From Trichoplax adhaerens (taxonomy: Eukaryota > Placozoa > Uniplacotomia > Trichoplacea > Trichoplacidae), in NCBI RefSeq assembly GCF_000150275.1, contig NW_002060943.1, positions 8,254,066 to 8,318,065 on the forward strand: DNA of 64,000 nt. Direction: 5' to 3'. A model generated the notes under the pieces. That model made no database searches and had not been told where the DNA came from. It worked only from the letters and a program-made list of their open reading frames with translations. Of this stretch, positions 15,001-27,773 are shown piece by piece. The position numbers and the translations under genes are program-made. The stretch's first letter is position 1. Each line of letters begins with the position of its first letter.

Positions 15001-18000
15001 AGTTAGAATCTTACAGTCACCACACGAATGTGGCCATGCTCTCATGGTTGGGGCAGGATGTTCAGGTATTGCATCACTTGTAGCACGACTTGCAGCATAT
15101 TTGTGCACATTTATAGTTTATCAAATCAATCCATCTTGCATGTTAATGGGCGGAAAATACGATGTAGCTACCTTCAAGGATGATTTGGTAGAAGCTTATA
15201 CAAATGCAGGCGTAAAAGGAGAGAAAATTATGCTATTATTAATGGAATCAGAGTTATTAAGCAATGATTTCTTAGTCTATATTAGTGAATATCTAGTCTC
15301 TGGTTCTATTACTCATTTATTTACAATAGAACAATATACTAGCATTATTAATGCAATTCGTACCGAAGTTACCCAGGCTGGATTGCATTATTCGCCTGAT
15401 GTTGCTTGGCAATTTTTTCTGCAAAAAATTCGACGTAATTTACATGTTGTCATCATTATTCCATCGATTGGTTCTCGTTTAAGGACAATATGTAATGAAT
15501 TCCCTTCCTTAATCAATAATATTGCATTTATGTGGTATGGGCATTGGTCACGTGAGAAGTTAGTATGCAATGCGATGCATCATTTAAAAAATATTAAACA
15601 GTTGACTACCAAAGATCAAGAAAATTTAGCTCACCTAATGGCATCGATGCATCTATCAATTCGTCATCATGATGATAGTGTTTATGATGGCGGTACATAT
15701 GGTCATATTACAAATTATACTTTCGAAAAGTTTGTTGAACGATTCTGTGACATGACCGCTAAACGATTCTCTGATATTTCGAAGGAAAAGTCTAAAATTG
15801 AGGCTGCATTAGATAAGATTACTACGGTATCGAAATTGGCTGCTGAGCTGAAATTGCAACTTGATCATGAACTGGTGGTTCTGGAAGAAAGGAAAGATGG
15901 CGCTAGTAAACTTTTATTTCAGATTGGTCAAGATACCGCTATATCTGAAGAACAAGCTAAATTAGTACAAAAGCAACACAATAAAATCCAGCAATTGAAA
16001 AAGAATTTACCCGAATATCAGGTAGCATTTGAGAAAGCTGAGTTTAAAGCCAGGGCTATTGTGACTGAAACAAAAAAACTACTTAACGACGTTGATACAA
16101 CGAGTTTAAGTGAGTTAAGAGCACTACAAAAACCTGAACCAGAAGTAGAGGATTTATTGGCAGCCGTAATAATGATTGTCAAAACTCCAGCATCAGACTT
16201 GACGTGGAGTAAAGGTGCTAAGCGATTAATGGCTAATCTTGATCGATTTTTAGGTGAGTTGTCCACGTTTAATGAAAGTGAATTACCAGAGAGTACTCTT
16301 GCCTTATTGGAACCATACTTAAGAAAACCTTACTTTACGCCCGATCATTATGATAAAATTGGGTTGCCCGCGGCAAGTTCTTTGTGCATGTGGGTTCGTA
16401 GTGTTGTGCGCTATCATCGTATGATGCATCATAAAGTTTTACCATTAGAATTGAAAGTGAAAAATACCGCTGCAGCTGTTAATTTAGCAACTGATCGCCT
16501 TAATAGCATGGAATCAAAAGTAGCTGTATTTACTGAGAGATTAGCTGGCCTTGGAAAAGGTTTTGAGGAAGCTTCCATAGATAAAATTGAACAATTACAG
16601 TATACAACTAGTTTAAGTAAGCAGTTGGAAAAAGCGGAATACTTCCTATCTGTCTTGCATGAACAAAAGATAAATTGGGAACAAGACTTAAGTATTATTA
16701 AAGCATGTCAAGAAAATATTGTAGGTGGCATTATTACGGCTACTGCTTCTGCCTGTTATCTTGGACCTTTAGATCCATTATTCCGGCAAGATATGTTAAT
16801 GGTTCACTGGCCACAATGTTTAAAAGAACGAGGTATACCTTTAGTTATTGACGGAATTGAGTACCATGAAGGTTATATAGTAAGATGGGCTATTGACAAA
16901 CTAAACTTACAAAATGAGCTCCTTCCAACAATAGATCGTTCAAAATCATACCAAGAATCAAAGAATTTTATTGAGATATCGTCTGATACTGATGATAATG
17001 TGAATAGCGTAACTATACCCCATGATTTACAAATCGATCCAAAAAATTTACCAGATAGAACAAGTTATACTGAATTTTGTCGATTTCTTGCGTCTTTGCT
17101 TGTTGGTGATGAGAAACTTCGTAAATGGCTCACGAAAGGTTTTGGTATGAATAAATTGGCTCTTGGTGCTATTATGGCATCGTCTTGGCAACGAACCCCG
17201 CTCTTTATCGATCCACATGGGCAAGCGGAAACTATAATTCGGGATTTGGAGAGCCCAAACGATTTAGTTGTGGTCGATATGGGACTAGCGTAAGTTATCC
17301 TTAGTATCGCGTTGAAAGCGTAGATTTGAAATAATTATTAAATATAAACGTAGCTTACATATTTAAACATAAGCCGTAATATATTTTGCTATATTTGCGA
17401 TATATTTTAGCAATCTTATGTCTCTTCATCACATCGAGAAAGCAATAATTGCTGGGAAATCCGTTTTGTGTACTAATATTGGAGAAACAATCGATTCAAT
17501 GCTAATGCCATTAATCAATCACCATAGAAATATTGTTACCGATCAATCTGGTAAACTAATTTAATTCGTTTAATACTAATTATAAGTAAGGATTATAGAA
17601 TTATGCAGTTAAGAGTAATGAAGTAAATTGAGTGTTATTAACCAATAGAGTGGAAACAGTGATATAGCAGAGGAATCAACATACGAATATGTTTACAAAG
17701 TTATAATTTATTGGTTGATTAAAATCATGTATGTGATTCATTTTCTATTTATTGATAGGTCAAAGAGTGGTCAAATTCAACAATCGCTACATCTTATGTC
17801 ATAAAATGTTCAGATTATACTTATCAACCAGCCTAGCCAAGCCTAATTTTAGCACTGAAGTTGCCTCTTTAGTGACTTTGATAAATTATACAACGTCAAG
17901 AGAAGGCCTCGAAGAAATACTCATACAAAGAATATTTGAACATATTCAGCCGACCCTTAACAAAGAATGGCGTTTAACATTAAGTGTTGGTGAACAATTA

Positions 18001-21000
18001 ATCGAATTTTTGCACAATCTCAATGAAAAATTGTTTGCGAGATTGATTAACAAGGAAGGCGTACATATATGGGATGAGATAAGCTATATAGCTGATGCTG
18101 TTGTTTGTAAGCGAAAAGTTACCCATAATCTTTATAATGCAATGCAACTATCACTTCAAATACGAAGTATTCGAGAAGACATGCATACTTTAGCATCTCA
18201 ATCGGCATCTATTTTAACTATCATTGATTTATTATCGCATTTACATCATGAGTACCGTTATTCACTGCCTCAGTTGTTAGAGGTATTCGATATTGCATTA
18301 CCACAACATGAAATTGATGAAAAAGTTATTGTTACAGTTAGTAGTTCGGCGCAAGAATCATCAACTGAAGGTGAAGACAACATAAAAACTTATAAATACT
18401 TCAAATTACCTAATATACCAACATTGCCAACACCTGGAGTAAAATACGAGCGATTGGAGAGTAGCTTGATGCGTGAATTTAAAACTTATCTTTCGCAATC
18501 TGTTTTTGATAATATTAGTCGCGGTATTTACGAGAATCACCGAATTATACTAGCAACAATGTTGTGTCTGCAATTAGAAAGTGATTATACAGACATAATT
18601 AATTCTGAACATATGCAATTCCTATTATATGGTGCAGTGTTGAAGGATAAACCCGTTACTGAAAAGCGCAAGCCTGATTGGTTACCTGATATCAAGTGGG
18701 CATCACTTATTGCTTTCTCAGAGTTATCTCCTCAAGCTCGCGATATATTTGAAGATTTCAACGAACATCATGAGTTGTGGTGTAAGTGGTACGAAAGTAG
18801 TAATCCAGAAATTATGCCCATTGGTAGTGACAAAATAAGGAATTGTAGAACAGATAAAACGATATCTTCAGAACAGGATTTTATGCGTATACTTTTACTC
18901 AGGTGTTTACGTGAAGATCGAGTTGTTAATGGTTTTGCCAGTTATCTACGTGAACATATTAATATTAAACCAACTTTAAATAATGTTCCACCACTTCATG
19001 AAATAATTGGAGAATTAAATCCTTATCAGCCAGTTTTAATTCTGATGCCAGCTGTCGATGATATCACACATATGTTTAAGTCTTCAGTGACGATGGCATC
19101 AGATTCCGTTGTAAAGCGAATAAAGATGACTAGCAAGGTTGGAAAAGGAATATACCCGTATATAATTTTTCATCATAAGTATAACTAATCATAATATCAC
19201 TAAATAGACGATTCATATTAATTGATTATATACAAATACAATTTACTTTAACAAATATTAGTACCTGGGAATTCCATGTAGCGTCATGCCATTAAACGAA
19301 GAACATGAAGACGAAATTGCAAAATTGATATATCGTGAGCAAAATTGGCTCATTATTGAAGATATTCATATGGCAAAAACTAGCTGGTTGCGAAATTTAA
19401 CAAAGATTCTCGCTAAGAGGCAGAATGCAAAAGGTAGGTTAAAAACATCCAATTTTTTATAAAGAATAACGCGCGATAATTACTATTTAAAATGAAAATA
19501 AAAGTACCGCCAAAGAATAGTTGGGAGTACAGTTTTAATGAATTTTAGTATAATTGATCCAAGTTATGTTATCGTCAACAATATTTATCACATTTTTTTT
19601 ACAGATGGCAATTTTAGACTCTTTATGACTACTCAACCAAGTCAATCGCTTCCTATTTCCTTGCTTCGCTCTTGTTATAAATTGGCATGGGATGTTGTTA
19701 TCACAGATGAGAAACAAAATGATGATAACATAAATTACGAGTTGATTGACGAAGATCTCAGAGATTCTATTATAGCTTCACTTAAATCTGTAGTAACTAT
19801 GAAAAGCGTAGCAAATAAACAACATCCACAAGTCATGTATAGACTGATTTATGGAATGTGCCTTATACATAGTTTGCTGATATCGAGACAATTATTTGGC
19901 ACAAGAGCTATGAATTATTGGTATCCTTTTACTAAAGTCCACTTACGAATGGCGATTGAACTAGCTCTTCTGGAAGCCAATGATATCGAAAGTTCGCTAG
20001 ATGAAATAGCCAGACTGATAAAAGAAGCTGTTTATGGAGAATACATTTGCGATTTGACAGATCGTCGATATCTGCGAACGCTAATCTATAAGATATTGCC
20101 TGCTACAGTAACTCAAGATAACTATGTTGTTCTTGGACGCGTTCAGTTTCAGCTACCACCTCATAACATGCATATTAATGAGTACCTAAATTGGTTTAAG
20201 AAAGAAGGTAACGTTGGTGGCACAACTCATGCGTTATCACTTGATAAGTTTGTCTTGGAAGAATACGATAAAGCCAGGTAGTTATTTGACATTAATGCAT
20301 AAAAGAGCAAATTTAGAAATGTATTCGTAATGCAGTGTTTTAATTTATCATTTTTTTGCAGGCAACTTACCTTTATTGATGAATTGGACAAAATATACAA
20401 ACAATTTGCTTTATCACAAAATACGATATGGAAAAAAGAAATAAATCTATTTGGAGAAGACATTGACCTAGAACACATCCAACAAGCAATCGATTTAGCT
20501 AATGAACAGTTGCCGACATTATTACCAATAGATAATACCACCAATACCAGACCATCATCGAGGTATTCTGATTCTATGCGAAGTAGCTCGAATGTTGTAT
20601 CTAGGGCGACATCCGCTAGATCATCTCGAAATGGAAATGCTGTATCAGTATTCGATACCGTTGATTATGCACTGCACCAGGTACATTCTATAAAATTGTT
20701 TTACTACATAGCGTTGTTTCTAAAGTATTACTTATGACAGCTATCATTATTTAAATTTTGACAACCATTGTTTTTCCTGGTCAATTTAGGAATGTATTGA
20801 ATTTAACGCCCTACTACGTGATGTTAAACGTTCATTAAATATTATTGAGAAGCAATTGGTTGGCGGCAAATTTTCGATTCCCGATAGTTCTATTAAAGTT
20901 ATCAACTCCTTGCAAAATGGTTCAGTCCCAGATTTATGGATTCACTCAAACTATATTCCTACCACTCACACTTTGCGATCTTGGCTTACAGGTATTAAAA

Positions 21001-21972
21001 AGAAATGTGAATGTTATGCTTAGTAATGAAATATTTATATTATCCACTATTGTGTAATAATAATAGCAATTCTTGCCGTTGCATACAGATCTTACAGCAA
21101 GGCACAAACAGTTGCTTAAATTGATCAATGAGGGCATCATTCAAAAATCCAGACAAGACGTAGCTGTTTATGCAGCTGAACGCTTACGTTCAATTTGGAT
21201 CGGCGGTTTATTTAACCCCAAAGCTCTTACTACGGCATTGATGCATGAAAAAGCCATACAGGAAAATCTTTTATTTGACGACGTAAGACAATCTGAAATA
21301 TACGTTGCGGAAAATCTCAATATTACAGCATGAATATACATCAGTGTATATTATGACGACTATGGCTCACGTTTTATTTTATTTTTAATAGATCACCATT
21401 GTATGTGAGGTTCATAATTCGAATAATCTTCCTGCGCCTGAGTTGATACCAGAAGGTGGATTATTCTTAACTAATTTATGGCTTGAGGGAGCTCGGTGGA
21501 ACTTCGAAACTGGATTATTAGATGATGCAGTGTAAGTACGCGTATAAATCCATAAACTAAACTATTATTCAAAGTGCCAATATAGAGGTATGCATCATTA
21601 GTAAACAACGATTATTTTATACCATTTAATAGGAGTCCGTTATTTAAAATGCCTCCTATTTGGATCACGCTTGAACGCAAGAGTGACAAAAGTAATCAGG
21701 ATGAATCGACGGATATGTTATACGAATGCCCAGTGTATATTAATCAGGTCAGTTAGGGGACATAATAATGTAACTAGGACATTTCCATAGCAGGTAGTAA
21801 TTATTCTTTTACTTATTACTTGTTGCAGGCTCATTCGAGCTATCTGTGGAGCCTTCCATTACGATGTACCGCACCATCATCACAGTGGATTTTAGCTGGA
21901 GTATCGATGATATTGGATTCGGGTTATTTTAAGTATATAATGCATAAAGCAGCACGAGAAAATAGACAATAA
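1..21972 (+). CDS. Divergent dynein heavy chain (DNHD1-like candidate), 5'-partial
   Basis: Cilium/flagellum-type dynein heavy chain, open in frame from base 3, so its start lies upstream. Seen in order: N-terminal tail (3 to about 8000; exons 3-401, 529-735, 816-959 and many more short ones), linker from about 8073, AAA1 (11380-12178), AAA2-AAA4, stalk and MTBD, AAA5, AAA6 and C-terminal domain. Later exons I could place, all in phase, are 11078-12178, 12357-17289, 17411-17550, 17759-19137, 19262-19433, 19605-20277, 20362-20680, 20790-20991, 21089-21282, 21392-21531, 21633-21747 and 21829-21972 (TAA). The linker carries the NLFEWLMQMKYYW motif. AAA1 and AAA4 are degenerate, which is unlike conventional axonemal heavy chains; that is why I suggest the divergent DNHD1 group. 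A rapidly evolving ordinary axonemal chain is the alternative. Dynein heavy chain is certain; the subfamily is inference. Confidence 0.95.
10405..10461. repeat. Near-perfect inverted repeat (hairpin) in a dynein intron
   Basis: The arm TTGTAAAATGCCTCGTTCTT at 10405-10424 runs on to about 10428. It pairs with the reverse complement of 10439-10461, with one bulged A and one G-T position, around a loop of about 10 bases. It lies inside the intron between the exon ending near 10351 and the one starting near 10608. Confidence 0.8.
11380..12178 (+). other. Dynein AAA1 module with degenerate Walker motifs
   Basis: The module follows the linker and the SPLTERCF motif. The P-loop at 11461-11490 reads GPAGCGKKET, where canonical dyneins have GPAGTGKTET: the lysine is kept but the Thr that helps coordinate magnesium is a Lys. 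The Walker B position at 11605-11628 reads WICLNNID instead of the usual WSCFDEFN, so the catalytic Asp-Glu pair is gone. AAA1 is the main ATPase site of all conventional dyneins, so this module probably cannot hydrolyse ATP. The exon is phase-consistent with both neighbours. Confidence 0.85.
12357..17289 (+). other. Single 4.9-kb dynein exon: AAA2, AAA3, AAA4, stalk and start of AAA5
   Basis: One uninterrupted exon of 4933 bases in a gene otherwise built of exons of roughly 20-700 bases (with two of 1.1-1.4 kb). AAA2 keeps a good P-loop (GPSGCGKS, 12824-12847) and a WLQMDGEVD Walker B region. AAA3 keeps GEAGCGKT (13847-13870) and LVDDLN (about 14048-14065). AAA4 reads GAGCSGIAS at 15050-15076, with the P-loop lysine replaced by Ile, and its Walker B region is LLLMES, so it is degenerate. 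Stalk coiled coils lie at about 15785-16135 and 16420-16700, with the microtubule-binding domain between them at about 16140-16390 (SSLCMWVRSVV motif at its end). Confidence 0.9.
15785..16700 (+). other. Dynein stalk and microtubule-binding domain
   Basis: Two heptad-rich, charged helices flank a globular segment. The segment ends in the conserved SLCMWVR motif, matching the SLCxWVRA motif that closes the microtubule-binding domain in other dyneins. The MTBD looks slightly shorter than usual, and the conserved aromatic-Gly stretch in its first half is reduced to LTWSKGAKRL. Track binding therefore appears to be retained even though AAA1 is degenerate. Confidence 0.8.
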
Positions 21973-22173
21973 CTGGAATCCGATCCAACTCTATAATGTC
22001 ATACATTAATTGATGATACGTATGTGCACGATCAAATTTTTACTTTCACTTAAAAAAATATTTTAAGCCCTCGTACCGTGCGTGTTACGCTAAAATTTAT
22101 CCTAATTTATATCTGTATTTTTAAATCCACCCTCGTTGAATTTACGTTGAAGACGAAATTATATTGTAATAAA

Positions 22174-22179
22174 AATAAA
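22174..22179 (+). terminator. Candidate polyadenylation signal of the dynein gene
   Basis: AATAAA occurs at 22168-22173 and again at 22174-22179, about 200 bases after the TAA at 21970-21972. Another AATAAA lies at 22514-22519, just before the tandem repeats. Which one is used cannot be told from sequence. Confidence 0.4.
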
Positions 22180-22538
22180 AATAATTATGAATACTACATA
22201 TTCTACGCGTATGTGCAAAATGAAATTATTCTTAATGCTGTAAAGTTTCTAACAAATTGACTTTTCTACAACATTGCTTATTTTTGAACTATTTTTGTCT
22301 TTTGATAAAAATCATGACTGGACCGACATGTTGGAAGACTATCTTCGTTGGGTAAATGTTCTTTATTTGCTAATTGATTTTAATGTCTATAATATTGTAT
22401 TCGATATGACTCTATACAATGTACTTTATGATCCTATATACGATAGCATTTTTTGTATTATATCATCTGCTGCTGCTTGAATTATGTAATATTTTTAGAT
22501 GATATACGTGTATAATAAATAAGATTGATAGCTATCCG

Positions 22539-22857
22539 TTCATCGTTGCTTAATGCTCATTCAAGCTTATGCGTTTAATTTTGAAGAAATGCAATTGTCG
22601 AAACTGATGACAGTACATTCATCGTTGCTTAATGCTCATTCAAGCTTATTGCGTTTAATTTTGAAGAAATGCAATTGTCGAAACTGATGGCAGTACATTC
22701 ATCGTTGCTTAATGCTCATTCAAGCTTATTGCGTTTAATTTTGAAGAAATGCAATTGTCGAAACTGATGGCAGTACATTCATCGTTGCTTAATGCTCATT
22801 CAAGCTTATTGCGTTTAATTTTGAAGAAATGCAATTGTCGAAACTGATGACAGTACA
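22539..22857. repeat. Tandem repeat, four copies of an 80-bp unit
   Basis: Copies begin at 22541, 22620, 22700 and 22780 with CATCGTTGCTTAATGCTCAT. The first copy lacks one T. The copies differ from each other by only one or two bases, so the expansion is recent. The array lies just past the dynein 3' end. Confidence 0.97.
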
Positions 22858-23483
22858 CAACATCTGTGTAAAACAGATATCAGAACAGAAGGCCTTTCAT
22901 TCAGTGTAGCGTAAAGACTTTTGCGACATCTATTTTACACATTTTGTAGAGCAATAACCACCGTATGATATGGCGACAACTCCGCTATTACAGTAGTAGA
23001 AGTGTCTAAGCTTAGACCTGACAGTGTAGGTATGGCCGTTCTGCCGATACGCTACAGTGCATTACGGTACAGTACGGTACTGGAAATGTACTGTACTTGC
23101 AGCATACTATAAGCGCATAGCTACCGGTACACATAATCAGCGTTGATAACACACTATGTGGTACGCTACCATTTCAAATGATAGTCAAGAATCGTCCAGT
23201 ACTGTACAGTACTGTGTACAATGTACTGTGGATATTACGCATGAGCTGCTCCATCGTTGACCAACGACTAACCGGAACATCGTGGCGGAACTTGCAGGTT
23301 GGTGAGCAAAGACGATGTGCAATAATATTAAGGGATATTAATCCAGTCATTCAGTACAGTAGTGCTATTGAGGATAGAGAAGTAATCTGGAATCTTTGCT
23401 GTATCTATGTGTAGTAGATTGAGTTGTACTTGGAATTTGTATCGCTTACGTGTTCAATCTTGAATTAGCTCGTTGCATGTACA
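22858..23483. other. Intergenic, rich in GTACTGTAC-like palindromes
   Basis: No gene recognised. The stretch 23040-23230 is dense in overlapping TACAGTA, TACTGTA and GGTAC words, for example GTACTGTACAGTACTGTG near 23200. The promoter of the following RRP1 gene must lie here or just upstream. Confidence 0.6.
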
Positions 23484-26400
23484 ATGGCATCCAAAGAGAT
23501 TATACTATTTGCTAAACGATTGGCTTCCAACGAGAAGAAGATTCGCGATCGATCTGTTAGAAGGTTAAGGTTATGGCTACAGAAAAGATCCAAAGAGATA
23601 GGTAACCTCGATACTACATTTAAAATTGATTTATTCCATAGGTCAATGGGATATCAGTGATGAGTAGGACGGTTGGTTTGCACGATGGCATGACAGTATA
23701 CGTAACCGTGCACGAGACAGTCTACTTGCGATTGCTGGTCGAACATCGTAGCACGGACTAATAGAGTTAATAAAGTAGAAAGAATATCTGCATGATATGG
23801 ATTAAATGTATGGTTACTATGGTACAGTTGAATCGTGATGTACTGCAGTCTGTATTAAATGACCTTATTGGATACCTTATTATCGCTCTACATGACTCAT
23901 ATCTATCGACACGATGGTGTAGTTTACCAAGCCGTTGTCCTGAACCGAGCACAACCATTCAGTATGGACATGATTTCACTTTACTTTGGAGGTGGATGTA
24001 CTTGACGTACTCTATCCCTTTATTCGACGTGTATATCAATCAATAGATGTATAACGAGTGAGAAGCAATGTTGGATAACATTAGACCTGAAACAAAACCC
24101 AAATCGATGAAACTATGTACTCTATACTTGTATCGTGATCTTTCATCATCAATTTAATTATATTATTGGATTAATACAGCTTATAGAGTATTATGTAAAC
24201 ATAAAATCAATGAATGTCTACAGATTTCGACGAAATTGAAATACTGAAATTATGGCGAGGACTCTTCTATTGCATGTGGATGTCGGACAAACCATTAATT
24301 CAAGTCAGTAGATACAGAGCGGATTATAAGATGTATATCAGATGAACTGACTTAAAATAATAAAGGCCTAGATGCACAAGCAAATGAACTTCTAGCCTAC
24401 TAACAATATAAATAATTGAATAATTGCTTGTTAATTGCCATTTCTATCCACAAACTATTTATCTTATACAATAAATAGGAAGAATTAGCTGATATGTTGG
24501 CTTCCTTACTCTTTTGCTTTGAAGACGTGAAGAAATGTAAGAAGTGCTTTAAAGTTGAAACTTTATAATAGCATTTACCTTCTTTAGTTATAGACAAGGA
24601 AATTGAAAAAGTACAACAATATCAATGATGTTATGAGAAATGATTGTCAAACATTTCTTGTTGATCTTAGTAAGATTGTAAGCATTTATATATTCTCTTC
24701 GTAGGGTCATTATTCTTAAGCTCATTTTATAATACCATGTGCAGAGAATGGATTGGAATTGATAGATTAAGGATGGATAAATTTTACATGGTTAGATTTC
24801 ATTGCTGTAATGGATTGACGTAACTCTATTTCAGCTAATATGAATCCTTTAACTCCATGCTATCAGCTTAATTCTTTGAAATCAAGACTGTTCATTATTT
24901 GAATAACTATGACTTATACAATCATTAATGTATCTCATATAGTTAATGAAAAAGATGATGAAACAATCTCTAGTCGGGCTCCTAACGAAAGATTGGGATG
25001 ATAGGTAAATAATATAGATTGGAATATTTAAGAGTATACACTTATATATAAAATTATTCTTTTCATTACTAGTACCAACAGGATGCTATTGTAATGATAT
25101 AATAATTTTAATGTAAAAATACTATTTTATTATGCAGTTGGGTTAAAGCTTTAATAACTGTACTATCCGATGGACCTATTCATCCTACTGAGTTTAAGGT
25201 AAAAGCGTAGATACTGCCCTAGTTGCAATACTCTCCAATGTAAAATATGCAAGTTAAAAACTGTCGTCAATACTTAGTCAGTTATAAATTAAAGTGTGTG
25301 ATTTAGAAATAGCTATAGTAAATTAAAAAGTTTGCACGTTCGATACAAATTTTATCGTGCATAGAGAAAATTTATTACTTATATATTATCCGCTTTTACT
25401 ATTTAATATTGATTGAAATATTGAAAAACAGTCGTACTTAAAAATATATATTTTCTTAATGTGAAGGTTTTAGATGGAATTCGCTTATATATAACGGAAA
25501 TTTTCCTTGATGAATTGCTCTCACTTGATCTATCAAAGGTATATTGACGTTGTAGTAAATATACTTGGATTAGATTTAGTTATTAAATATTTCGGTATGT
25601 TAATCTTTTATAAACGTAGCCGTAACTAAATATCACATTTTCTATCATAAATTTATCTGTTATCTATCAATTTACAGATTTCTTGCGACCAAGTGGTAGA
25701 TCTACTGAAACCTTTTGTGACGCTCTCTGCTGAAGCTTGCAAGTAAGCCATTTATGCCTGCAGTTTATATTATTTCTGTTTTCTGTAACAATTTGTGATC
25801 CATGATGTGTCTTAATGGTGCTGTTTACTTACATCTAGTCACAGTATATTGAACACTATCGATGAAAATATTTATCAACGTTTGCTAGAGGAAGACATCA
25901 AAAGCAAGCTATCAAATTATCAGGTCAGCTAAATTGTTTAATGTATTATATGTTTATATTGCTGTCGCTGATCACGACTAATTAGCTAAAAATATAAGAT
26001 GTTTATGGGAGCTTTTTTATTTTTTGAATTGATTTGGTAGGATTTATACTCAACCCTAGAAAAAATTCTATTCGAATCAGGAAGTAAAAAAGAAGTTAAA
26101 CCTCGAAACAGAAAAATCTTATATAATGGAAGTAAAAGGTACAAGATTTAAGCGAAATTTTAGAAATCAAAGTTGTTTAAACTGCGAGTATCATGTGCTA
26201 AGTTATCATATATTACTTGTAGGTTTAGGGAAGCTAAAGCTGGTAAGGGCATATTGTACAATTCCTACATTTGACCACTGTTACAGTTTTGATTAATTCT
26301 TATTCATGTAGCGTCAATAGCTCATGATAATCCTTCAAATGTAAGTTCCGACTTTTTTAGATAGAATAGAAGATACGTTCATTAATGCTATTGCTACATT

Positions 26401-27692
26401 ACTTACTGATAATGATTCTACTGCATATTAGGCAACTGAACAAATTCTCGAGGAATCGTCGAGTGAAGATATCAAAACAGAAAATAACTTAAATTTTTCT
26501 AAGGAAATCATTGAACCTACGCAGGGTAGAATTATCATTTGCATTTTATAATTCTATTTGTCGGTATAACGATATATACGGTAATATAATTTATTGCAAT
26601 TTAATACAATATATACTCTTTTACATTGCATAAAGTAAACGAAACTGATGATACTGCCGGTAATGTATCCAATACTAAGAGAAAAAAGAAGGAGGAGGCG
26701 CCTACTACTGGTGCGAAGAAAAAGAAAGTAAAGAAAACTGAAGGTGTGTATTACGTAATTTCTTGAGGTACTAGTGATCCTGTAATAATTGCTATAAATC
26801 TAAATTAAGCCTCTCATTGTAATGAAGTACGCGTAGGTAGTGATACTGATAAACAAATCAAGCCAGAAGTATTACACCAGCAGGACGACGAAGTTAAAGA
26901 TGGTAGTTACATATTGATATTGTAAATACTTGGGAATGGTTACTGACGACATTGCACTGTATCTCTAATATTTGCAGTTAAAATGACAAAAAGACCTAGA
27001 AAAGTTAAAACAGACTCTAATCCTCTCATTGCGAAAGGTATTGATTGACACTAGCATTGCTTCGATTTGCACAAAATACCTGCAATACATTCTATTTAAG
27101 GCCTGTAATTTGCTGATCAATTAACGCTGAGCTACTTTTACATAGCGAAATCACTGATTAAATTCAAACCAAAGAAATCTCCAGCTGGAACTGCACTTAA
27201 ACTATCGTCAGGCAAAAAGAAAGAACTAGAGAAAAAAGGCAATGCACAAAAGAAGGTATAATTTGCCTATTTCAAATGAGCTACTCTTACAACGATATTG
27301 ATAATTGATTGATTTAATTTCATGATATGTGCTACGAATAGAATACAAGGTATCATTTATCTGTTTTGAAATGAGTTACTTTGCAACGGTATTAAAGATG
27401 ATTTAAATCCATAATTCGTAATGCTAACAGAAAAGCCGAACGCCGTCACCCTCTTCAGGAAAGAAAGTCAGAATTATGTTAAAAAAAAATAAAACACAAG
27501 GTATGTGAAAGTTTGACCCATGCTTCTACGGTAAAATGTTATAAATACTAGTTTTACCATTACAAGTACAGTATATTAAATCACATTTCTTTCCGTTAAA
27601 CAGAATTTCACAAAGATGAACCGGCCATTAACGTATCACCATTTCGAACGTTCAATATGCAAACCAGATCAAAAGCAGAAAATTTTTTTTAG
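23484..27692 (+). CDS. RRP1: Ribosomal RNA processing protein 1 (RRP1/Nop52 family)
   Basis: Nucleolar factor for pre-60S rRNA processing. Nineteen exons join in phase to 476 codons, close to human RRP1: 23484-23601, 24224-24303, 24479-24536, 24705-24790, 24943-25004, 25138-25198, 25467-25538, 25678-25742, 25839-25923, 26041-26138, 26223-26242, 26312-26340, 26432-26525, 26636-26743, 26837-26902, 26978-27037, 27146-27255, 27431-27500, 27604-27692. Family signatures are the N-terminal [20 protein letters not shown], then [14 protein letters not shown], then [16 protein letters not shown]. The second half is a Lys/Glu-rich, probably disordered tail with several basic clusters, ending in a conserved-looking [13 protein letters not shown] segment. 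Start: first ATG before the conserved domain, with no competitor in frame. Confidence 0.94.
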
Positions 27693-27767
27693 AAATCCGT
27701 ATTTTATATTTGTTTGCATATTTTTGTACATAATCAATTTCGATATTGCTATTCTGACGCAATTTAA

Positions 27768-27773
27768 AATAAA
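27768..27773 (+). terminator. Candidate polyadenylation signal of RRP1
   Basis: AATAAA lies 76 bases after the TAG at 27690-27692, a normal distance for an animal 3' UTR. Confidence 0.55.

Noticed and set aside
23792-24046. Open frames on both strands within RRP1 intron 1
   Set aside because: They lie between two well-supported RRP1 exons that join in phase, and they resemble no protein family.
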